A DNA stretch of 64,000 nucleotides, taken from contig NZ_JBQEON010000016.1 of assembly GCF_052045245.1 (NCBI RefSeq), positions 76,903 to 140,902 on the forward strand. Direction: 5' to 3'. The translations under genes were made by a program, and so were the position numbers. The notes under the pieces are model-generated. The model did no database searches. It saw nothing but the letters and a program-made list of their open reading frames with translations, and was not told where the DNA came from. Source of the DNA: Burkholderia sp052045245. Lineage in GTDB: Bacteria; Pseudomonadota; Gammaproteobacteria; Burkholderiales; Burkholderiaceae. Positions 17,635 through 25,101 of this stretch are shown here, piece by piece (position 1 is the first letter of the stretch; each line of letters starts with the position of its first letter).

Positions 17635-18504
17635 TCAGGCCGCCGGCGCGTGCGATTCGCGACCCTGTTCACGGGCTGCTTCACGCGCGCCGACGAGCGC
17701 CCGGATGCGCGCGCGGTCGTCCGGCGTCGCAGGCGTGAAGATCACGAGGCTCAGGTCGGCGCGGCCGATCACCGAGAACGCCGAGTATTCGAGCGCGATC
17801 CGGCCAGCCAGAGGATGACGGATCTCCTTCGTCCCTTCGTCATGCGAATGAATGTCGTGGTCGCGCCACATCGCATCGAATTCGGCGCTCGTCGCGCGCA
17901 TCTCGTCGACGAATGCCTGCACGGCGCGCGTCGCGCCGCCGCGCGCGATGTCGGCGCGAAACGCGCCCACCGCGAATCGTGCGACGCGTTCCCAGTTCGG
18001 TTGTGCGTCGCGTACGCCGGTGTCGACGAAGATCAGCCGCAGGATGTTGCGCGCGGGCGGCGGCAGCGTCGCGTAGTCGGTCAGCGTCGCGGCGGCCGCG
18101 TCATTCCAGGCGACGACGTCCCAGGTCGCCGTGCGCACGATCGCGGGGCTGGCGTCGAGCGAATCGAGCACGTGCTGCAGGCGCGGCGTCACGTCGCTGC
18201 TCGCGTGATAGCGCACCTCGGGCGGATGGCCGAGGCCGATCAGGAACAGGTGCTCGCGTTCGGCGTCGTTCAGCAGCAGCGCGCGGGCGAGCCGGTCGAG
18301 CACGTCGGCCGACGGTGCGCCGCCGCGCCCCTGTTCGAGCCACGTGTACCACGCGGCGCTCACGTGCGCGCGCTGCGCGACTTCCTCGCGGCGCAGGCCC
18401 GGCGTGCGGCGGCGCGCGACGGGCAGCCCGAGCGCGGCCGGATCGAGTTTCTCGCGGCGGCCCCGAAGGTACGCGCCGAGCAGGTTGTCGGGTGCGTCAG
18501 CCAT
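17635..18504 (-). CDS. XRE-type HTH regulator with MmyB-like ligand-binding domain
   Basis: This 289-residue regulator has an N-terminal lambda-repressor-like helix-turn-helix (RRTPGLRREEVAQRAHVSAAWYTWLEQGRG, about residues 32-61). The long C-terminal half resembles the PAS-like MmyB ligand-binding domain (YHASSDVTPRLQHVLDSLDASPAIV...WDVVAWN). It is divergent from an SDR gene at 18600, with a perfect 14-bp palindrome between them, which suggests that it represses itself and the SDR. The inducer is unknown. Confidence 0.87.
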   Translation of the reverse strand: MADAPDNLLGAYLRGRREKLDPAALGLPVARRRTPGLRREEVAQRAHVSAAWYTWLEQGRGGAPSADVLDRLARALLLNDAEREHLFLIGLGHPPEVRYHASSDVTPRLQHVLDSLDASPAIVRTATWDVVAWNDAAAATLTDYATLPPPARNILRLIFVDTGVRDAQPNWERVARFAVGAFRADIARGGATRAVQAFVDEMRATSAEFDAMWRDHDIHSHDEGTKEIRHPLAGRIALEYSAFSVIGRADLSLVIFTPATPDDRARIRALVGAREAAREQGRESHAPAA

Positions 18505-18517
18505 AGCCTGTTAGTTC

Positions 18518-18531
18518 GTTTACCGGTAAAC
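18518..18531. promoter_or_regulatory. Perfect 14-bp palindrome, probable operator of the divergent HTH/SDR pair
   Basis: GTTTACC and GGTAAAC meet without a spacer 14 bp upstream of the HTH regulator start and about 70 bp upstream of the SDR start. A compact, fully symmetrical site in a divergent promoter fits a dimeric HTH repressor. Confidence 0.6.
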
Positions 18532-18599
18532 CGTCACGTCTTCACCGCGCGCGGCGGCCGACAGATAGTAAGCCTTCATTTCATCCGGAGGTGTTGAAC

Positions 18600-19493
18600 A
18601 TGCGTGTCTTTGTTACGGGAGCGTCGGGTTTCGTCGGCTCCGCGGTCGTCGCCGAACTCGTGGCCGCCGGGCATGCGGTGCTCGGCCTCGCGCGTTCCGA
18701 CGCGGCTGCCGCCGCGGTCGCGGCCGCGGGCGCCGACGTCCATCGCGGGTCGCTGGAGGACCTCGACAGCCTGACGCGCGGCGCGGAGGCCGTCGATGCG
18801 GTGATCCACACGGGATTCAATCACGACTTCTCGCGCTTCGCGGAAAACTGCGAACTCGACCGCCGCGCGATCGAGACGATCGGTGCGGTGCTGGCGGGGT
18901 CGGCCCGGCCGCTGGTCGTCACGTCGGGCCTCGCGCTCGTCGCGCCCGGGCGCGCGGCGACGGAGGACGATCCGCACGTGCCGGTTTCGGCGGCCTATCC
19001 GCGTGCGTCCGAAGCGACCGCGGCGGCCCTGGACGCGCGCGGTGTGTGCACGTCGGTCGTGCGCCTGCCGCCGTCCGTGCACGGCGACGGCGATCACGGC
19101 TTCGTGCCGCGCCTGATCGCATTCGCGCGGGAGAAGGGGGCCTCGGCGTATCCCGGCGACGGCGGCAACCGCTGGCCGGCCGTGCACCGGCTCGACGCGG
19201 CGCGCGTGTACCGGCGCGCGGTCGAGCGCGGCGCCGCCGGTGCGCGCTATCACGCGGTCGACGATACGGGCGTGCCGTTGCGCGAGATCGCGGAAGTGAT
19301 CGGCCGCCGGCTGAACGTGCCGGTCGTGTCGAAATCGGGCGCGCAAGCCGCCGAACACTTCGGCTGGTTCGCGATGTTCGCGGGGATGGATGCGCCTGCA
19401 ACCAGCGAACGCACGCGAGCCTTGCTCGACTGGGCGCCGACGCAGGCCGGGCTGCTGGCCGACATCGACCGGCCGCGGTATTTCGAGACCTGA
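18600..19493 (+). CDS. NAD(P)-dependent extended SDR / epimerase-like oxidoreductase
   Basis: This 297-residue enzyme opens with the nucleotide-binding motif TGASGFVGSAVV. It resembles NAD-dependent epimerase/dehydratase-like atypical SDRs of the YbjT/YeeZ sort; the usual YxxxK is replaced by a less clear YPRASEA segment near residue 132. I chose the ATG at 18600 because GGAGG ends 8 bases before it. It is probably controlled by the divergent MmyB-type regulator, an arrangement common for small detoxification oxidoreductases. Confidence 0.82.
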   Translation: MRVFVTGASGFVGSAVVAELVAAGHAVLGLARSDAAAAAVAAAGADVHRGSLEDLDSLTRGAEAVDAVIHTGFNHDFSRFAENCELDRRAIETIGAVLAGSARPLVVTSGLALVAPGRAATEDDPHVPVSAAYPRASEATAAALDARGVCTSVVRLPPSVHGDGDHGFVPRLIAFAREKGASAYPGDGGNRWPAVHRLDAARVYRRAVERGAAGARYHAVDDTGVPLREIAEVIGRRLNVPVVSKSGAQAAEHFGWFAMFAGMDAPATSERTRALLDWAPTQAGLLADIDRPRYFET

Positions 19494-19514
19494 TGCGCGC
19501 GTGCCCGCCGTCCT

Positions 19515-20891
19515 TCAATCGACCGGATGCAGATCCTGCAGCAGCGTCGGCACCAGCTCCGACACGGTCGGGTGGATGTGCATCGCGCGACTGATCGTCG
19601 TGTACGGCGCGCCGGCGGTCATCACGTCGAGCAGCCCGTGCACGACTTCGTCGCCCGTCACGCCGAGGATCGACGCGCCGAGAATCGCGTGGCTGTCCGC
19701 GTCGACGATCACCTTCATGAAACCCTGGCTCTCGCCTTTCTCGACCGCGCGGCCGACGCGCGTCATCGGCCGCGTGCCGACCAGCAGCCGGCGGCCGGTC
19801 TGCTTCGCTTCCGCGAGCGTCATGCCGACGCGGCCGAGCGGCGGATCGATGTACATCGCGTAGGCGGTGATGCGGTCGGTCACCCTGCGCGGATCGTCGT
19901 CGAGCAGGTTGGCCGCGACGATCTCGTAGTCGTTGTACGCGGTGTGCGTGAACGCGCCGCGCCCGTTGCAGTCGCCGAGCGCCCAGATGCCGGGCACGTT
20001 GGTGCGCAACTGGTCGTCGACCGTGATGTAGCCGTGCGCGTCGGTCGCGATGCCGGCCTGTTCGAGGCCGAGATCGCTGGTGTTCGGCACGCGGCCGACC
20101 GCGAGCAGCAGGTGCGAGCCCGCGACCTCGCGGCCGCCGCCGGCGCAGTCGAGGCCGATCACGACGCCGTCGCCGTCGCGCCGCGCGTTCAGGCAGGTCG
20201 CGTCGAGCTGCACGTCGATGCCTTCGTTCGCGAGGATCTCGCGCACGGCCTGCGATACGTCCTCGTCCTCGCGATGGATCAGGCGCGCGCCTTTCTCGAC
20301 GATCGTGACCTTCGACCCGAAACGGCGGTACATCTGACCGAATTCGAGCCCGACGTAGCTGCCGCCGACGATCACGAGATGCGCGGGCAGGAAGTCGACG
20401 TCCATCATCGTCGAGTTGGTCAGGTACGGCACCGAGTCGAGGCCCGGCATCCGCGGAATCTGCGCGCGGCCGCCGACGTTGATGAACACGCGTTCGGCCT
20501 CGAGCAGTTCGTCGCCCACGCGCACCGCGTTGGGCTGCTCGAAGCGGGCATGACCCTGAAATACCGTCGTGTTGTCGAGCCCGCGCACCCATTGCTCGAC
20601 GCCGTGGTTCGAGCGGCCGGAGATCTGGTCCTTGCGCGCCTTCACGGCCTTCATGTCGACGCTGACGGGGCCCGCCGACACGCCGTATTCCTGCGCGCGC
20701 CGGGCGAGCTGCGCGGCATACGCGCTGGCGATCAGCGTCTTGGTCGGAATGCAGCCGGTGTTCACGCAGGTGCCGCCGAAGCGGCCGCGCTCGACGATCG
20801 CGACTTTCATGCCGGCGCCCGCGAGCCGCGCGGCGAGCGGCGGGCCGGCTTGGCCCGTGCCGATGACGATCGCGTCGAAGTGTTGCGTCAT
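19515..20891 (-). CDS. Pyridine nucleotide-disulfide oxidoreductase (RclA/MerA-like FAD protein)
   Basis: This 458-residue flavoprotein has an N-terminal FAD motif (AIVIGTGQAGPPLA), the redox-active disulfide GGTCVNTGCIPTKTL (about residues 41-55), a central NAD motif (VIVGGSYVGLEFGQ) and a C-terminal dimerisation domain with HIHPTVSE. It is most like RclA and mercuric-reductase-like proteins; the heavy-metal N-terminal domain and C-terminal cysteine pair of true MerA are absent. AGGAGG precedes the ATG at 20891. It may defend against oxidants or reduce an unidentified substrate. It converges on the SDR gene with a 21-bp gap. Confidence 0.87.
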   Translation of the reverse strand: MTQHFDAIVIGTGQAGPPLAARLAGAGMKVAIVERGRFGGTCVNTGCIPTKTLIASAYAAQLARRAQEYGVSAGPVSVDMKAVKARKDQISGRSNHGVEQWVRGLDNTTVFQGHARFEQPNAVRVGDELLEAERVFINVGGRAQIPRMPGLDSVPYLTNSTMMDVDFLPAHLVIVGGSYVGLEFGQMYRRFGSKVTIVEKGARLIHREDEDVSQAVREILANEGIDVQLDATCLNARRDGDGVVIGLDCAGGGREVAGSHLLLAVGRVPNTSDLGLEQAGIATDAHGYITVDDQLRTNVPGIWALGDCNGRGAFTHTAYNDYEIVAANLLDDDPRRVTDRITAYAMYIDPPLGRVGMTLAEAKQTGRRLLVGTRPMTRVGRAVEKGESQGFMKVIVDADSHAILGASILGVTGDEVVHGLLDVMTAGAPYTTISRAMHIHPTVSELVPTLLQDLHPVD

Positions 20892-21085
20892 GACGTCCTC
20901 CTGCGCTGGTTCAACGTGGGAACGGCGCACGCGCGAGCCGCATGCCGTGCCGGCGCGCGCGAACGGCGACGAGCGCCTATGGTAGTCCCGTTGGCGGGCG
21001 CTCGCGAGTGCCGCACGGCGGGGTCGCGGGCAGCGGGTTGCAACAACGCGCGGGCCCCGGCGTGACCGGGCGCGGCGCGCAGTTT

Positions 21086-21718
21086 CTATTCCTTGCGCAC
21101 CCACTGGCTGAACGACACCGGGTGGCGCGCAGCGGCACGCACCGCGCTGACGAAATCGGGCTTGTCGGGGTCGAGCGGAAACGATTCCGTGTAGATGTCG
21201 CTGGAAAACAGCCACCGGTGCGTGCGCGGGTCATAGTGGAACGTCACGTAGTCGCTCCAGTGCTGTCCGCACGCGACGTCGTTTTGCACCGTGAAATAGT
21301 GCCCCTTCACCGCGATCCCGCCGTCGGCCGCGGATTCCGGATCGAACGGATCGCACTGCAGCGCGTCGTGCGCGCGCATCACGACGCTGTCGTTGCGCGC
21401 GGCGAGCCGGTAGGTATGGTCGGCCTGTTCCTCGTAGATGAGGAGCGGGCGCGGCGACGGTTGCTCGCGCGTATCGGTCGCGCGATGCACGACGACGAGC
21501 AGGCTGTGCCGCCCGTCGGCGAGCGCCGGCCCCGGCTGCGCGACGAACGGCCGGTAGCCGGCCGGCAGTTGCGCGGCGACCGACGGCGGCAGCGGCGCGG
21601 CGGCCTGCGCGTGGCAGCACCACGCGGCGCACAGCGGCGCGAGGGCTCGACGAACCGCCGCGATCGAGGCGATCGCGGCGGCATCGTCGGGATAGCGGGC
21701 GGCGCGGATCTCGATCAT
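21086..21718 (-). CDS. Hypothetical exported protein
   Basis: The frame encodes about 210 residues from the ATG at 21718. The first 40 residues contain a moderately hydrophobic stretch ending AQAAAPLPPSVAAQ that could be a signal peptide or lipoprotein-like leader. The body has two or three cysteines and a YHYFTVQNDVACG-type segment suggestive of a periplasmic beta-rich domain (GHYFTVQNDVACGQHW, FHYDPRTHRWLF). I do not recognise the family. The start is uncertain, and an upstream ATG at 21907 would overlap the divergent LysE gene. Confidence 0.6.
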   Translation of the reverse strand: MIEIRAARYPDDAAAIASIAAVRRALAPLCAAWCCHAQAAAPLPPSVAAQLPAGYRPFVAQPGPALADGRHSLLVVVHRATDTREQPSPRPLLIYEEQADHTYRLAARNDSVVMRAHDALQCDPFDPESAADGGIAVKGHYFTVQNDVACGQHWSDYVTFHYDPRTHRWLFSSDIYTESFPLDPDKPDFVSAVRAAARHPVSFSQWVRKE

Positions 21719-21897
21719 GGCGGGCGGCGCGGGAGGGCGGGAACGGCAGCCAGCATAGCAGCGCGCGGGCGCTTTCGGCGGGCGGCGAAGCGTGCCAGAA
21801 TCATCGACTTCACCGTCGGGCGTCGACACGATTCCGTCACGGCGCGACGCGACACGCAGGCGCCGGCGCTTCGGCGTCGCTGACCCAGGAGACTTCG

Positions 21898-22536
21898 ATG
21901 ACTGCATCGGCTGCCGTACTCGCCATTCTGGCCGCGCTGTGGCTTGGCGCGATGATTCCGGGCCCGAGTTTCGTGCTGGTCGCCCGCAACTCGATCGGGC
22001 TGTCGCGCCGCGACGGGCTGGCCACCGCGCTTGGCATGGGCATCGGCGGGATCGCGTTCGGCGGCGTCGCGCTGGCCGGGCTGTATACGCTGCTGCAGGC
22101 GGTCGAATGGCTGTATGTGGGGCTCAAGCTCGCGGGCGGCGCGTACCTGATCTACATGGCGTCGAAGATCTGGCGCGGCGCCGACCGGCCGATCGCGATG
22201 GACGACCCGCAGGGCGGCGGCGCGGGCAGCGCGCGCAAGTCGTTCTGGACCGGCCTCACGACCCAGCTGAGCAACCCGAAGACGGCGATCTGGTACGGCA
22301 GCATCTTCGCGGCGCTGTTGCCGCAGCATCCGCCGCTGTGGTGCTACCTCGCGCTGCCGCCGCTGGTGTTCGGCGTCGAATTCGGCTGGTACACGATCGT
22401 CGCGCTGTGCTTCTCGAGCCGCCGGCCGCGCGAACTCTACCTGCGCGCGAAGAAGTGGGTCGACCGCGTCGCGGCCGGCGCGATCACGCTGCTCGGGTTG
22501 CGGCTGATCCTGAACGCGCCGAAAGCGGGGATCTGA
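21898..22536 (+). CDS. LysE/RhtB-family amino-acid exporter
   Basis: This 212-residue inner-membrane protein has about six membrane segments and the family opening LWLGAMIPGPSFVLVARNSIGLSRRDGL. The loop NPKTAIW is conserved in LysE/RhtB exporters. It would export an amino acid or derivative. It stands alone and is followed by a good terminator. Confidence 0.88.
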   Translation: MTASAAVLAILAALWLGAMIPGPSFVLVARNSIGLSRRDGLATALGMGIGGIAFGGVALAGLYTLLQAVEWLYVGLKLAGGAYLIYMASKIWRGADRPIAMDDPQGGGAGSARKSFWTGLTTQLSNPKTAIWYGSIFAALLPQHPPLWCYLALPPLVFGVEFGWYTIVALCFSSRRPRELYLRAKKWVDRVAAGAITLLGLRLILNAPKAGI

Positions 22537-22543
22537 AGCGAAG

Positions 22544-22570
22544 CGGTGCCGCCCGAAAGCGGCACCGTTT
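22544..22570 (+). terminator. Rho-independent terminator after the LysE-type gene
   Basis: A perfect 9-bp stem (CGGTGCCGC / GCGGCACCG) with a 6-base loop is followed by TTT, starting 8 bp after the exporter's stop codon. Confidence 0.7.
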
Positions 22571-22669
22571 CATGCCTGACTGGCATGCCGCCACGGCTGG
22601 CCATTCCACGTAATGGTGGCCGGTTCAGCCGGATCCATCCGATCCGCCCGAGCCGCCGACCACAGCCCC

Positions 22670-23890
22670 TCAGCCCCCTCCGCTCGCCGGAAACCGCTCG
22701 AGCAGCGCCGCGAACCGCATGTCGTCCGGAAACGCCGTCACTTCATATCGCACGGGCCGGTGCGCGGTGGCCGTCATCAGGTCGCCGCAGGCGTCCCGCA
22801 GCGCGGCCATCGGCACGTGGGCCGACTGCCGCGTCGCTTCCCGGTACAGCACGACGATGTCCGTCTCGGGCAGCAGCGTCGGCACGCCGTCGCTCCACAC
22901 GCCGACGCTGAACAGCTCGCCGTTCTGCCGCCGGTACACGGTGTAGGTCGCAACGAAGATGTCGGTGCCGTCCCGCTTGTGCAGATCGTCGAGCAGCGCC
23001 CGCTGATCCTGGTAGTCGCCGGCGAGCTCGTCCACGCGCAGCGCATGCAGCTTCGCTGCCAGCCCTTCCGGAATGAAGTTCCGCCACGCGGCGCCGTCCC
23101 AGCGCAGCATCAGCGGCGGCAGCGGGCGCGGCTGCGCGCGGGCCTGCTCGGCGAGTTCGACCATCATCGCGAGGCCGGTCGCGTTGCGGTCGCCGGTCAG
23201 CAGCAGCACGGCCCGGTTCGGCGCCATCACCACCGGTGCGCCGGAGATCGGCTGGCGGTGCAGCAGGTCGGTCAGCAGCAGCCGCGCCGCGTCGTAGTAG
23301 TCGCCGAACTGCGACACGAGCACGCCGTCGCGCAGCGCGGCCCACGGCGCGGACGACGCGCCGCGCAGGTTGTCGATCGCGATGTCGCATGCGGCGTCGA
23401 AGCTGACGCCCCATTCGGCGAGCCGCGCCGTCGTCAGCCGCGCGACGCTGAACTCGCCGTCGTAGGCGATGCCGACTTCCAGGTTCTCGCAGAGCGGCCG
23501 GAACGCGACCTCCGACGCGGCCGGCTGCCCGGCGAGCTGCAGCGCGACCACGCCGCGCTCGGTCGCGCTGCGGATGATCGGGCGCAGCCGGGTCCGGACC
23601 TCGGCGAAGTTCGACGGGATCTCGTGCTGCATCATCGCGCTCGCCTGGCGCTTGAGCGTCGCTTCGCGCTCGGCGGGCGTCGCGCCCGCATAGTCGCGGA
23701 ACAGGTTGTGCAGGTTGATGATGTTCGACGGGACGTCCGCCTGCACGAGACGGCCCTTGTCGTCGTCGTGAAGCCACTCGCGCGTGTCGCCGGTCGCACG
23801 CAGCTGGGCGATCAGGCGTTCGGCGAAGTCCTGCCGGGTCGGCGGTTTGCTGAAGCGCTCGCGCAGGCGCGCGACGAAGTCGGAAAGCAT
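22670..23890 (-). CDS. DUF1444-family protein
   Basis: This 406-residue soluble protein matches the layout of DUF1444 proteins such as Bacillus YtpQ: a PIIRS strand near residue 110, a FRPLCENLEVGIAYDGEFSVARL core and an AxDNLRG segment. It is longer than YtpQ. I chose the ATG at 23890 because family-like sequence (LSDFVARLRERFS) starts at once. It is divergent from the DUF3348-DUF802-OmpA-DUF2894 operon with a 463-bp space. No catalytic function is known for the family. Confidence 0.75.
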   Translation of the reverse strand: MLSDFVARLRERFSKPPTRQDFAERLIAQLRATGDTREWLHDDDKGRLVQADVPSNIINLHNLFRDYAGATPAEREATLKRQASAMMQHEIPSNFAEVRTRLRPIIRSATERGVVALQLAGQPAASEVAFRPLCENLEVGIAYDGEFSVARLTTARLAEWGVSFDAACDIAIDNLRGASSAPWAALRDGVLVSQFGDYYDAARLLLTDLLHRQPISGAPVVMAPNRAVLLLTGDRNATGLAMMVELAEQARAQPRPLPPLMLRWDGAAWRNFIPEGLAAKLHALRVDELAGDYQDQRALLDDLHKRDGTDIFVATYTVYRRQNGELFSVGVWSDGVPTLLPETDIVVLYREATRQSAHVPMAALRDACGDLMTATAHRPVRYEVTAFPDDMRFAALLERFPASGGG

Positions 23891-23979
23891 CGTGTGCGGT
23901 CGGGCGGGCCCGTCTCTTATTGGTCTTTCGTTGTCATGGGCGGCGGCGCCGGTCTCCCGAGACGCTGCCTGCGGCCCGC

Positions 23980-23998
23980 GGATATCGGCCGGATATCC
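23980..23998. promoter_or_regulatory. Perfect inverted repeat in the space upstream of the Zorya-like operon
   Basis: GGATATC and GATATCC are 7-bp arms around a 5-bp spacer, about 90 bp upstream of the DUF1444 gene. The rest of 23891-24353 is gene-free; a TAAACT box at about 24323-24328 could be the -10 of the DUF3348 operon, which has no clear -35. Confidence 0.4.
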
Positions 23999-24353
23999 AT
24001 CACGCGACCAGCGGCCCGCGCGCCGGTTGCCGGGCGGCGCGGGCCCGCATCGGGCGCGGTCGCGCGGCGGGTGTCGCGATGGTACCGCACGTCCGTGACG
24101 GAATCGAAGGTTGTCGAACCCGGCCGGCGCGCGCGCACCGGCGCCGGGCGGGGCGGCGCGGCGTCGGATGGCGGCCGGACGCGCCGCCGACGCGGTGCCG
24201 GCCGTGTCCGCGGTGGCGGTCGTCGGCCCGCAAGCCCTTGTGCGGCGGGCGTCCAAGCCGGTTGCACGGGGTGCCGTGCCGGGCCGCTTCCCCGATTCTG
24301 GCGGTCCACCGCCCGACGACGTGTAAACTGCTGCCTTTTTGACGGTTTGCAGC

Positions 24354-25091
24354 ATGGTGCAAGCACCCCCGCGCCCGGCACTGAGCGGCCCGACGCTCGT
24401 CCGGCTGCTCGCGCGCCTGACCGATGCCGACGTCGCGGAATCCCGGCAGGCGCTGTCGGACCGCCTGAGCCAGTGGCTCGGCTGGACCGACGCGATCACG
24501 CTGTCGTCCGCGCTGAATGCGAGCCCGCCCGGCGTCGCGGCCGGCGTGCGCGGTTACGACGCCGAACGCGACTGCGCGCGCGTGCGCCACGACCTCGCGC
24601 AGGCGATCACGGCGGACAATCGCCCGCGCACGCGGCGGCGTCCCGGCGAGTTGCCGCCGCCGCCCGCCGACACGGCCGACTTCGCGGATTTCCGCCAGCG
24701 CTGCCTGACCCTGCAGCAGGAAATGGAGACCGCGATCGGCCAGTTGCGCGGCCGCCTGCGGGTCGCGCTCGCCGCGCGCGCGTCCGGGATGGCACGGCTC
24801 GCGGCGCTCGACGCGATCATGGAGCGCGTGCTCGGCGCGCGCGAGCGCAGCCTGCTGTCCGCCGTGCCCGCGCTGCTCGGCACGCGCTTCGAGCGGCTGC
24901 GCGACGCGGAACGGCAGGCGCTGGCCGACACGCAAGCGGCAGCCGACGCCGACGCACCGCCAGCCGCGGCGATCGTGCCCGGCACGTGGCTCGACACGTT
25001 TCGCGACGAGATGCAAAGCATCCTGCTCGCCGAACTCGAAGTCCGGTTTCAAACGGTAGACGGGCTGCTCGCGGCCCTTCGTACCTGCTAA
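24354..25091 (+). CDS. DUF3348-family protein, first gene of a MotA/MotB-like operon
   Basis: This 245-residue protein matches the DUF3348 family, always seen (from general knowledge) beside DUF802 and OmpA genes in Burkholderiales. It is predicted to be soluble and mostly helical: LVRLLARLTDADVAESRQALSDRLSQWLGW at the start, then a charged coiled region, then an alpha-helical end. No catalytic motif is visible. The ATG at 24354 was chosen; a TTG 15 bases upstream is in frame, and neither has a clear Shine-Dalgarno. It precedes the channel-like gene by 10 bp and is probably a cytosolic partner of that complex. Confidence 0.82.
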   Translation: MVQAPPRPALSGPTLVRLLARLTDADVAESRQALSDRLSQWLGWTDAITLSSALNASPPGVAAGVRGYDAERDCARVRHDLAQAITADNRPRTRRRPGELPPPPADTADFADFRQRCLTLQQEMETAIGQLRGRLRVALAARASGMARLAALDAIMERVLGARERSLLSAVPALLGTRFERLRDAERQALADTQAAADADAPPAAAIVPGTWLDTFRDEMQSILLAELEVRFQTVDGLLAALRTC

Positions 25092-25101
25092 TCAATACGC
25101 T

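Noticed and set aside
21719..21907. Earlier start for the exported hypothetical protein
   Set aside because: It would overlap the divergent LysE gene and adds an arginine-rich segment before any signal peptide.
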